Shown piece after piece: positions 1-5,133 of a stretch of 5,133 nt of DNA. This stretch comes from an uncultured Lachnospiraceae bacterium (GTDB lineage: Bacteria > Bacillota > Clostridia > Lachnospirales > Lachnospiraceae). The stretch lies in the NCBI GenBank assembly GCA_946549155.1, contig CAMNQN010000222.1, positions 1 to 5,133 on the forward strand, written 5' to 3'. Each line of letters opens with the position of its first letter. Within the stretch, counting starts at the first letter, position 1. Under the pieces are notes generated by a model. That model ran no database searches, was not told the DNA's origin, and saw nothing but the letters and a program-made list of their open reading frames with translations. A program made the position numbers and the translations under genes.

Positions 1-63
1 GAAGCAGTTTTTCAGATGACAGGGTCGGCTCCGCCCTTTCCCTTCCTGCGTCCGGGTAATTAA
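1..63 (+). other. possible 3' tail of an upstream gene (uncertain)
   Basis: The first 57 or so bases are clearly GC-richer than the AT-rich stretch that follows, which is what a coding end running into an intergenic region looks like. Two plus-strand frames are open from the window edge: one ends at TAA 61-63 (last residues FLRPGN) and another at TAA 57-59 (last residues LPASG). I recognise neither tail, and 20 codons are too few to choose between them. It could equally be non-coding sequence, so no function is proposed. Confidence 0.2.
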
Positions 64-110
64 CAAAACACGAAGATCATTTTCATCCGAACAGCATTTT
101 ATATCGTAAA

Positions 111-133
111 ATTGTCGATAACTTATCGATAAT
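111..133. promoter_or_regulatory. candidate operator: imperfect 23-bp palindrome upstream of the -35 box
   Basis: Bases 115-129 form a perfect inverted repeat, TCGATAA-C-TTATCGA. It extends outward through one mismatch (G114/T130) to matching ATT (111-113) and AAT (131-133). The right edge is 3 bp from the -35 hexamer and the centre is about 50 bp before the predicted transcription start. That position suits an activator, or a repressor that blocks polymerase. It is followed by a strong promoter rather than a T-run, so it is unlikely to be a terminator. The binding protein is unknown; sugar importers of this type are usually controlled by LacI, AraC or GntR family regulators. Confidence 0.5.
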
Positions 134-136
134 ATA

Positions 137-165
137 TTGACTTTTATATAACGTTTTGTTAAAAT
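137..165 (+). promoter_or_regulatory. sigma-A promoter of the importer operon
   Basis: A TTGACT -35 box (137-142) is separated by 17 bp from a TAAAAT -10 box (160-165), each one mismatch from consensus with optimal spacing. Transcription should begin around 171-173, giving a leader of about 52 nt before the start codon at 225. The surroundings are strongly AT-rich. The promoter lies between two palindromes (111-133 and 169-179), so it is probably regulated. It is the only convincing promoter seen for the three plus-strand genes. Confidence 0.7.
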
Positions 166-168
166 TAA

Positions 169-179
169 ATCGTAACGAT
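169..179. promoter_or_regulatory. small palindrome over the predicted transcription start
   Basis: ATCGT-A-ACGAT is a perfect 11-bp inverted repeat covering the expected +1 position. It shares the ATCG/CGAT core with the larger palindrome at 111-133. Together they could be a pair of sites for one regulator, with this one placed to block transcription. It is short enough to arise by chance in an AT-rich region, so confidence is limited. Confidence 0.3.
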
Positions 180-210
180 AAACCTTTCAGAAAACCAATC
201 TTGAATAAAA

Positions 211-217
211 AAGGAGG
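211..217 (+). promoter_or_regulatory. ribosome binding site that sets the start of the binding protein
   Basis: AAGGAGG lies 7 nt before ATG 225 and is a near-perfect Shine-Dalgarno sequence. It decides the start: a TTG in the same frame at 156 lies upstream of the predicted transcript start, and the next in-frame ATG at 234 would be 16 nt from the site. Confidence 0.85.
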
Positions 218-224
218 AGAATGT

Positions 225-305
225 ATGTACAACATGAAACGTATGACAACCCTGTTGGCTACCGCGCTCTTTGCAGCAGCGCTTCCCACTCTGAGCGTAT
301 ATGCC
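225..305 (+). other. Sec signal peptide without a lipobox cysteine
   Basis: Residues 1-27 have a charged start, an alanine/leucine-rich core and a small-X-small end (Val-Tyr-Ala) that fits signal peptidase I, with the mature protein starting at Gln28. A lipoprotein would have cysteine at the cleavage site; none occurs before residue 109. The reading is direct, but the cleavage point is inferred from pattern. Confidence 0.7.
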
Positions 306-1517
306 CAGGAAGAGCTCACCGGAATGGTACAGCAATCCCGGAACTATGCAGGGCTTCAGGCGCTGATCGAGAAGCTTGAAGAAGAAGAGGGCATTTCCAT
401 TGATATGCAGGTAATTCCGGACGATCAGTTCGACAACCTGCTTCAAATGAAGGTGAATTCCGGGGAAGCGCCGGATCTGATTGTATATCAGTTCCCGCAG
501 CTCTATTCCCAGGTAGATCCGGAAGCGAATTTCCTGGCTTTAGACGACTGCGATTGGCAGTCCAGGGTATTGGCTCCGGAGCTGTCGGAATACAACGGTC
601 ACAGCTACGGTTTCGTTTTTGAGGCTTCCAATGGCTTCCAGGCTATGGTTTACAACAAAACCGTATTTGAAGAGAACAGTATCAAAGTGCCTACCACCAC
701 CGACGAGCTGTATGCGGCTGCAGATGCGTTAAAGGAAGCCGGCGTTACCCCCTTTATCCTGGCCGCAGATAACTGGATCCCGCAGATCTGGATGACCTCC
801 GGCTTTATGCGCGCCATCGGCGTGGAAGCTGAAGTTCAGGATATGACCAAAAAAGTCCTGTCCAATCAGGCAAAGTTCAGCGATTACCCGATTTTGGGGG
901 ATGTGGTGGACGAATATCTCAGCTTCTTTGAGAAGGGCTGGTTTAACGATGACTATCTGACTCTGGACTATGACAGCGCTCTGGAGCGTCTGGCCAGCGG
1001 AGAAGCCGCCATGTTTATGGGCGCCACTGAAATTTTCAGCGCCATCAAAACCCTGTTCCCGGATACGGATCTTGGTATGTTCAATCCGGCTTTCAAGTAT
1101 GACAACGGGGACGTCATCGCGGTACTTCCTACCTCTGTAGGCATCGCAGTCAATAAGGACACGGAGAACTTTGAGACGATCCAAAAAGTATTTAACCTGT
1201 GGAGCACACCGGAATACTGCGACCTGTACTTTGAAACCAAACCCGGCGATCCAAACTTTGAAGGTGTAAACGGACAGCGCGATCAGATGGACGAAACGGT
1301 TCAGCAGATTTACGCAGACTATATTGATGCCGGAAAGACCGTTACCGAGTTTGACCAGAGCTTTAATGATGTGCAGCCGCTGTTCTCCAGCACCCTGTGG
1401 CAGTATTTCCTGGAAGCCCCCTATAAGGGAAATATGACCGGCGCAGAGGTTATGGACCGTTTCCAGGAGGATATCGACAAATATCAGACAGAGAATCAAG
1501 TAGAAGGCTGGAATTAA
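225..1517 (+). CDS. extracellular solute-binding protein of a carbohydrate ABC importer (CUT1 type)
   Basis: This 430-residue protein captures a sugar or oligosaccharide outside the membrane and delivers it to the two permeases encoded directly downstream. The length and layout fit the family 1 / MalE-like binding proteins. A signal peptide occupies residues 1-27: a short basic start (K5, R6), a hydrophobic core (about 9-22) and a likely cleavage after VYA before QEE. Family-typical blocks follow: KVNSGEAPDLIVYQ near 76-89, NGHSYGFVFEASN near 124-136, the VYNKTVFEE block near 142-150 with VPTTTDELY just after it, KEAGVTPFILA near 170-180, and a GEAAMFMGA segment near 259-267. Tryptophans scattered through the chain (for example 184, 189, 239, 326, 392) could stack on sugar rings. 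The only cysteines are 109 and 332, so there is no lipobox, which is unusual for a Gram-positive binding protein. The stop codon abuts the ATG of the next gene. The family is clear; the substrate is not. Confidence 0.93.
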   Translation: MYNMKRMTTLLATALFAAALPTLSVYAQEELTGMVQQSRNYAGLQALIEKLEEEEGISIDMQVIPDDQFDNLLQMKVNSGEAPDLIVYQFPQLYSQVDPEANFLALDDCDWQSRVLAPELSEYNGHSYGFVFEASNGFQAMVYNKTVFEENSIKVPTTTDELYAAADALKEAGVTPFILAADNWIPQIWMTSGFMRAIGVEAEVQDMTKKVLSNQAKFSDYPILGDVVDEYLSFFEKGWFNDDYLTLDYDSALERLASGEAAMFMGATEIFSAIKTLFPDTDLGMFNPAFKYDNGDVIAVLPTSVGIAVNKDTENFETIQKVFNLWSTPEYCDLYFETKPGDPNFEGVNGQRDQMDETVQQIYADYIDAGKTVTEFDQSFNDVQPLFSSTLWQYFLEAPYKGNMTGAEVMDRFQEDIDKYQTENQVEGWN

Positions 1518-2387
1518 ATGCGAAAAAAATCTGTATACCCCTACTGGGCACTGCTGCCGGCTCTGCTGATTTTTACGCTGTTCGCGGTGGTGCCGCTGAT
1601 AGGCAGTCTGATTTTTTCCTTCTCAGACTGGAATATCAGCCGGTTTTACACCCCACAGTTTCGCGGTATCACCAACTACATAAGCCTGTTAAGCGATTCC
1701 GTGTTTCTCCATTCATTATGGAACACGTTTCTGTTTGCCGTCTGCACCACGGCGCTGAAAACCGCCGCCGGTCTGGCGCTGGCCCTTCTTCTGGTCCGGC
1801 GCATTCCGGCAAACAATCTGCTGAGAACTGTTTTTTATGCACCCTGTGTTCTGAGCGTGACGGTGGTTGGCGTACTGTTTAAAGCAATTCTCTCCAAAAC
1901 AGGATTGCTGAACAACGCCCTGACTGCCATCGGAATCATGAGCACCACTGACTGGCTGGCCCATTATGGAACAGCCATGGGTGCTGTGGTTCTCATCGAA
2001 AGCTGGATGTGGGCAGGCTTTAATATGTTCATTTTCATCTCCGGACTGCAGGCGGTACCCAAAGATTATTATGAGTACGCCAGCATCGAGGGAGCCAGTG
2101 CACGGGAAAAATTCCGCTATGTGACACTGCCGCTGATCGTTCCCTCCTTCACGGTAGTAATCACGCTGGGAATCTCCGGAGGGCTGAAAGTGTTCGATAT
2201 CATCTATGTAATTACTAACGGTGGTCCCGGATTTGACACTCAGGTATTGTCCACCTATGTTTATCAGTCCTTCTCCCTGGGTTATCTGGGAGAATCAGCA
2301 GCAGGGAGCGTAATTTTGTGCCTCATCGTCACATTAGTCTCTTTCCTGCTCAACAAGCTTCTGGTAAATAAGGAGGTGGAAGCATGA
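1518..2387 (+). CDS. ABC sugar importer permease, MalF/UgpA-like
   Basis: This 289-residue inner-membrane protein forms half of the translocation channel. Six hydrophobic segments are visible, near residues 10-34, 67-93, 105-125, 151-176, 205-232 and 262-283. The cytoplasmic coupling loop that docks on the ATPase is at 186-205: EYASIEGASA followed by the KFRYVTLP end, a good match to the EAA motif (here E-Y-A, with the conserved Gly at 192). The NGGPG sequence at 234-238 is characteristic of the MalF/UgpA member of CUT1 pairs. The ATG follows the previous stop with no gap, and its ribosome site is weak (AGAAGG at 1502-1507, 10 nt away), so translation probably depends on ribosomes arriving from the binding-protein gene. 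The last four bases overlap the next gene. Length is normal and no defect is seen. Confidence 0.95.
   Translation: MRKKSVYPYWALLPALLIFTLFAVVPLIGSLIFSFSDWNISRFYTPQFRGITNYISLLSDSVFLHSLWNTFLFAVCTTALKTAAGLALALLLVRRIPANNLLRTVFYAPCVLSVTVVGVLFKAILSKTGLLNNALTAIGIMSTTDWLAHYGTAMGAVVLIESWMWAGFNMFIFISGLQAVPKDYYEYASIEGASAREKFRYVTLPLIVPSFTVVITLGISGGLKVFDIIYVITNGGPGFDTQVLSTYVYQSFSLGYLGESAAGSVILCLIVTLVSFLLNKLLVNKEVEA
2370..2378 (+). promoter_or_regulatory. ribosome binding site of the second permease, inside the first permease gene
   Basis: AAGGAGGTG is almost the full anti-Shine-Dalgarno complement. Its AGGAGG core ends 7 nt before ATG 2384. It lies within the final codons of the preceding gene (the residues NKEVEA) and, with the ATGA overlap at 2384-2387, sets the start without ambiguity. 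Confidence 0.85.
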
Positions 2388-3208
2388 GCCGGAAAGAAAA
2401 AAACATAAACCGGATTATTTTTATCGTTCTGGCCATACTGGCCGTCATCGTCATGGTTCCCGTTGTCATGATGGTTCTGGGATCCTTTAAAACCCAGGCA
2501 GAGGCCAGCCAGTTTAATCTGGCTCTGCCCACAGAATTTCATCCGGAAAATTATCTGTACGTGCTCAAAAAAGGAAAGATTTTAAACGGCTACAAAAACA
2601 GTCTGCTGATCACCATCCCCGCCGCCTTCTTTTCCATTATATTCGGTGCACTGGCCGGGATTGTACTTTCAAGACGTCAGACCAAGCTGACAGAAAGCAT
2701 CTACTACTATTTTATTTTTGGTCTGACCATTACTTTACAGACTGCCTCCACTTTTGCCCTGTTTAAGGTGCTGAATATTTATGGAACCTTTTTTTCCATC
2801 ATCTGTCTGTTTGTCGCCATCCGGCTTCCCTTTACCGTCATGACCTTCTCCAGCTTTGTGAAGAGTGTGCCCAGGGATATCGACGAGGCAGCTATCATTG
2901 ACGGATGCAGTTTTCTGCAAATGGTATTCCGTGTATTGCTCCCGGTGATGAAACCGATCCTGGTAACCAATATTGTGGTCAGCGCGATCGATATCTGGAA
3001 TAACTTCATGATACCGCTGTTCTTCTTTGGTTCCTCCAAAAAATGGACGGTTTCGCTGACGATTTACAACTTCTTCGGGCAATACTCCAGAGAGTGGCAG
3101 TATGTATTCGGGGCGCTGACCCTGACCATCCTGCCCATGCTGATTTTATTCCTCTTCCTGCAGAAGTACATTGTGGAAGGAATGGTGGCCGGAGCAGTAA
3201 AAGGCTAA
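2384..3208 (+). CDS. ABC sugar importer permease, MalG/UgpE-like
   Basis: This 274-residue inner-membrane protein is the partner half of the channel. Hydrophobic segments lie near residues 10-33, 72-96, 105-127, 131-156, 186-212 and 238-260. The EAA coupling loop at about 165-191 reads DIDEAAIIDGCSF and continues to LLPVMKP, with EAA at 168-170 and the conserved Gly at 174; Cys175 replaces the more common Ala. The C-terminus, YIVEGMVAGAVKG, is the hallmark ending of MalG-type CUT1 permeases. The start overlaps the previous stop as ATGA, so the two permeases are probably made by coupled translation in equal amounts. It is the last gene of the operon: a strong hairpin follows 10 nt or less after the stop, and no ATPase gene comes before it. 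Confidence 0.95.
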   Translation: MSRKEKNINRIIFIVLAILAVIVMVPVVMMVLGSFKTQAEASQFNLALPTEFHPENYLYVLKKGKILNGYKNSLLITIPAAFFSIIFGALAGIVLSRRQTKLTESIYYYFIFGLTITLQTASTFALFKVLNIYGTFFSIICLFVAIRLPFTVMTFSSFVKSVPRDIDEAAIIDGCSFLQMVFRVLLPVMKPILVTNIVVSAIDIWNNFMIPLFFFGSSKKWTVSLTIYNFFGQYSREWQYVFGALTLTILPMLILFLFLQKYIVEGMVAGAVKG

Positions 3209-3212
3209 ACAG

Positions 3213-3271
3213 AAAAAGGCTGTCGGTTTATCAATGTCCTGATTGGCGTTGATTTCCCGACAGCCCTTTTT
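3213..3271. terminator. two-tier bidirectional terminator between convergent operons
   Basis: GGCTGTCGG (3218-3226) pairs perfectly with CCGACAGCC (3257-3265). A run of five A (3213-3217) precedes it and, after one extra C, a run of five T follows (3267-3271), so the structure reads as a T-tailed hairpin on either strand. The 30-nt loop is itself paired: ATCAATGTC (3230-3238) matches GGCGTTGAT (3245-3253) with two G-T wobbles, leaving a CTGATT loop and a 3x3 internal bulge between the stems. It lies 4 nt after the permease stop and 14 nt past the SDR stop on the other strand, and should end both transcripts. Confidence 0.85.
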
Positions 3272-3285
3272 GTTTCCTTTTTCCT

Positions 3286-4050
3286 TTAAATCCCCGGCAT
3301 CACATTTCCGCCACACACCGGAAGATATACGCCGGTAATGTTTGCTGCCAGATCCGATGCCAGGAACGCCACTGCATTGGCGATGTCCGTATCCTGTACC
3401 CGATGACCCAGCGGCACATTTTTTTCATATTCCACATCCCGCTCGGTGTGCTCCCTGCGGTCCCGTTCTGAAATCGTCCGCCCCGGAGCCACCTGGTTCA
3501 CTGTAATATTCCAGGGTCCCACCTCTTTGGCTAACACACGATAAACGCCGTCCATTCCCCGCTTCATGGCCGCGTAAGCTCCATGGGTGGGAAAACACTG
3601 CATGGCGCATTCCGAGTTAATACCGATAAACCGACCCCAGCCTTTTTCCTTCATAGCGGGCAGAAAGGCCTGGGCCAGATATACGGACTGCATCACGCCG
3701 CTTCGGAACAGACTCTCAAAGTTTTCTGTTTTCTGCTCCAATACCGGCAGCCATGTCAGAGGCGCCGTCGCACAGGCGACCACAATGTCCGGCATTCCAA
3801 TGCCTCTCTCCAGCTCCTCTTTTATGTGAAAAACAGCTTCCTGATCTCCCACATTGCCGCTGACAATCTGGCATCTGACTCCCATCTCTTCCAGGGTCTG
3901 CTGAAGCCTGCCTGCCTTTTCCTTATTGGAAAAGGCGTGGATCGCTGTATCCGCTCCCGCCCTGGCCAGGGTTCTGGCAATCATGCCGCCCAATTCCCCG
4001 GTGGCTCCTGTTATCAAAGCCGTTTTTCCCTGTAAATTTATCTCCAACAT
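3286..4050 (-). CDS. SDR-family NAD(P)-dependent oxidoreductase, divergent
   Basis: This is a 254-residue cytoplasmic short-chain dehydrogenase/reductase of classical length with a Rossmann fold. The cofactor loop TGATGELG is at residues 14-21; the usual middle Gly is Glu19. The active site keeps Ser146, Tyr159 and Lys163 (YAAMK) at the canonical 13-residue Ser-Tyr spacing, and NQVAPG at 185-190 is the normal post-active-site block. Two common features are missing: the NNAG motif is ACAT (92-95), and Gly118 sits where the catalytic Asn is expected. AFSNKEKA after strand 2 resembles NADP-preferring members, with no acidic residue there. The start is ATG 4050, 7 nt after a GGGAGG ribosome site; an ATG 21 nt upstream (4071) lacks one. 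The start overlaps the 3' end of the hydrolase gene by 13 nt, implying coupled translation. Oxidoreduction of a sugar or aglycone is plausible; the substrate is unknown. Confidence 0.88.
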   Translation of the reverse strand: MLEINLQGKTALITGATGELGGMIARTLARAGADTAIHAFSNKEKAGRLQQTLEEMGVRCQIVSGNVGDQEAVFHIKEELERGIGMPDIVVACATAPLTWLPVLEQKTENFESLFRSGVMQSVYLAQAFLPAMKEKGWGRFIGINSECAMQCFPTHGAYAAMKRGMDGVYRVLAKEVGPWNITVNQVAPGRTISERDRREHTERDVEYEKNVPLGHRVQDTDIANAVAFLASDLAANITGVYLPVCGGNVMPGI

Positions 4051-5133
4051 CTTTCTTCCTCCCACCGGCATACGCCCTTTACAGGCTCAATTCTGACTGC
4101 GCGGACTCCTCCGCCCTTTTTATAATCGCCTGGAACAGATACCTGCAGACATGCCAGCCTCTTTTCCTCCAAAATCCGTACATCTCCGGTCCACAGATCT
4201 GTCACCCGGTACTGTTCAAAGCCTTCCAGCCCCATCTGCGTCAGGGGAACCTGCAGAATAAAATCATGATCTGCCACAGTTTCATTTCCCACTATCAAAA
4301 TGGCTTTCTCCCCGGGAGAATATCTCACATAGGGAATACTGCCGCTTTTGGGCGCGCAGCGTACCGGAAGAATATGGGTGCCCCTGCGGTCATAGTGCAG
4401 GATATCCCGGTTTTCCTGCCGGATATGCAGTATCTGCCTGCAGTCCTCATACATCTCCCGGTGCTCCGGCTTCTCCAGCTCGCTCCAGTCGATCTGATTT
4501 CCGTACAGCCAGCCCCCCGCATCCGTCCCCGGGTTACCGTCAAAAAATTCCACCTCCCGGTCCGTCTCATACCCGTCAAACATGGCCTTTTTCACGGCGG
4601 GAAGCGGATGGGCGGAGGCATTAAATTCCTCTCCGGCAAAAAACAGAGGAATATTGTAGCCAAACACGGCACTGTAGCCGAACTTAAAGCGGCTTCCTCT
4701 CAGCGCATAATAATTTCCCGCAGCCATCATAATGCCCTCGTCATGGCTGCTGATCTGCATCGTGGCATAGCGGGGCTCCGGTGAAAATTCCTCCGCCATA
4801 CGATGAGAAAATTCCATAAAATCGTTCTGGCGGATATGATACCTGGTATTTTCCCCCATAATCAGAAGCTCTTTTCCCTTTTCCCGACAGGCAAAAGCGA
4901 TCTCATCCCAAACCTTCATCACCTGATGATGGGGGGAGACTCCGTTGGGCCCGTCCAGCCGGAAACCGTCAAAATCATATTTCAGGGCAATTCCGGTCCA
5001 CAGCTCTGTCCACCACCGGCAAAACGCTCTGTTTCCGTAATCAAAATCCGGCATTCCCCATTCTTTTCCCGAAAACCACTCCGGGTGCTCCAGGATCACC
5101 GGATTGTCCGGAGTCAGCCCATGGGTCACCGCT
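4038..5133 (-). CDS. GH13 (alpha-amylase family) glycoside hydrolase, C-terminal part, cut by the window edge
   Basis: The frame is open to the right edge, so the true start lies outside; a GTG at 5129 is only an internal valine codon. About 364 residues are visible, numbered here from that valine. The barrel blocks of GH13 enzymes are present: DFDGFRLDG at 52-60 with the likely nucleophile Asp59, ELLIMGEN at 87-94 with the likely acid/base Glu93, and ISSHDE at 126-131 with the transition-state Asp130. IPLFFAGEEFN (160-170) and the IDWSEL block with QILHIRQENRD (213-218, 232-242) are also typical of the end of the barrel. From about 250 onward the sequence looks like the beta-sandwich C-terminal domain. 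Region I (DxxxNH) and any signal peptide would be off the edge, so location and specificity cannot be judged. It is cotranscribed with the SDR gene, overlapping it by 13 nt. Hydrolysis or transfer of alpha-linked sugars is expected from the family. Confidence 0.85.
   Translation of the reverse strand, partial: AVTHGLTPDNPVILEHPEWFSGKEWGMPDFDYGNRAFCRWWTELWTGIALKYDFDGFRLDGPNGVSPHHQVMKVWDEIAFACREKGKELLIMGENTRYHIRQNDFMEFSHRMAEEFSPEPRYATMQISSHDEGIMMAAGNYYALRGSRFKFGYSAVFGYNIPLFFAGEEFNASAHPLPAVKKAMFDGYETDREVEFFDGNPGTDAGGWLYGNQIDWSELEKPEHREMYEDCRQILHIRQENRDILHYDRRGTHILPVRCAPKSGSIPYVRYSPGEKAILIVGNETVADHDFILQVPLTQMGLEGFEQYRVTDLWTGDVRILEEKRLACLQVSVPGDYKKGGGVRAVRIEPVKGVCRWEEERCWR
4058..4063 (-). promoter_or_regulatory. 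ribosome binding site that sets the start of the SDR gene
   Basis: Read on the minus strand this is GGGAGG, with its GGAGG core 7 nt before ATG 4050. It lies inside the last codons of the upstream hydrolase gene. It favours the ATG at 4050 over the one at 4071, which has no comparable site. Confidence 0.8.

Noticed and set aside
21..42. Small GC hairpin AGGG-T-CG / CGCCCT followed by TTTCCC, as a terminator of an upstream gene
   Set aside because: The stem is about six pairs with a bulge and the tail is interrupted by C runs, too weak to call without knowing the upstream gene.
145..162. CcpA (cre) or LacI-type operator around AACGTT in the promoter spacer
   Set aside because: Aligned to the cre consensus it has several mismatches on the left half, and the AACGTT core does not extend symmetrically.
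183..214. Leader hairpin CCTTT/AAAGG that could hide the ribosome site
   Set aside because: Only five pairs across a 22-nt AT-rich loop; unlikely to be stable.
156..224. Longer reading of the binding protein starting at TTG 156
   Set aside because: The TTG lies between the -35 and -10 boxes, upstream of the predicted transcript start, has no ribosome site, and would put a charged 23-residue extension before the signal peptide.
729..1499. Long minus-strand open frame (256 codons) opposite the binding-protein gene
   Set aside because: It has no recognisable domain and lies wholly antisense to a gene with clear family features; it is a codon-bias shadow.
3043..3252. Plus-strand small ORF overlapping the end of the second permease and the terminator
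   Set aside because: It is out of frame within a clear permease gene, has no good ribosome site, and runs through the terminator hairpin.
4051..4071. SDR start at the ATG at 4071
   Set aside because: It has no Shine-Dalgarno sequence at a suitable distance, whereas ATG 4050 has GGGAGG 7 nt upstream and gives the usual SDR N-terminus.
5127..5129. GTG at 5129 as the start of the hydrolase
   Set aside because: The frame stays open to the edge, and the first part of the GH13 barrel, including region I, would be missing; the gene is simply cut by the window.

Overview
The window looks like part of a carbohydrate-use locus from a Gram-positive Clostridia-type bacterium, plausibly Lachnospiraceae or a relative. 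This is inferred from strong AGGAGG-type ribosome sites about 7 nt before the starts, a near-consensus sigma-A promoter, mid-range GC in the genes with an AT-rich promoter region, and an ABC sugar importer without its own ATPase. No species can be named from the sequence alone.

Left part, plus strand. Bases 1 to about 60 are GC-rich and may be the tail of an upstream gene. From there to 224 lies an AT-rich control region. It holds an imperfect 23-bp palindrome (111-133), a sigma-A promoter (137-165) and a second small palindrome over the predicted transcription start (169-179). The recurring CGATA/TATCG pentamer suggests a dedicated sugar-responsive regulator. A compact three-gene operon follows (225-3208): an extracytoplasmic solute-binding protein and two permeases, the MalF-like and MalG-like halves of a CUT1-type carbohydrate importer. 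The first two genes abut (TAA then ATG) and the permeases overlap by ATGA. No ATPase is present before the terminator, so a shared MsmX-like ATPase is presumed to power uptake.

Middle. A long two-tier hairpin (3213-3271), with an A-run on one side and a T-run on the other, separates two convergent transcription units and probably terminates both.

Right part, minus strand. The right edge cuts a GH13 (alpha-amylase family) glycoside hydrolase, of which the last 364 or so residues are visible with all three catalytic acids. Its 3' end overlaps by 13 nt the start of a 254-residue SDR-family oxidoreductase. The SDR keeps Ser-Tyr-Lys but lacks the usual NNAG and catalytic Asn.

A reasonable model is that the importer brings in an oligosaccharide or glycoside, the cytoplasmic GH13 enzyme cleaves it, and the SDR acts on a released sugar or aglycone. 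The link between the two convergent operons is inferred from position only, and the substrate cannot be determined. I see no RNA gene, CRISPR array, insertion sequence or phage element. The locus is mostly ordinary sugar-uptake machinery. Its less ordinary points are the binding protein without a lipobox, the structured promoter region and the divergent SDR.
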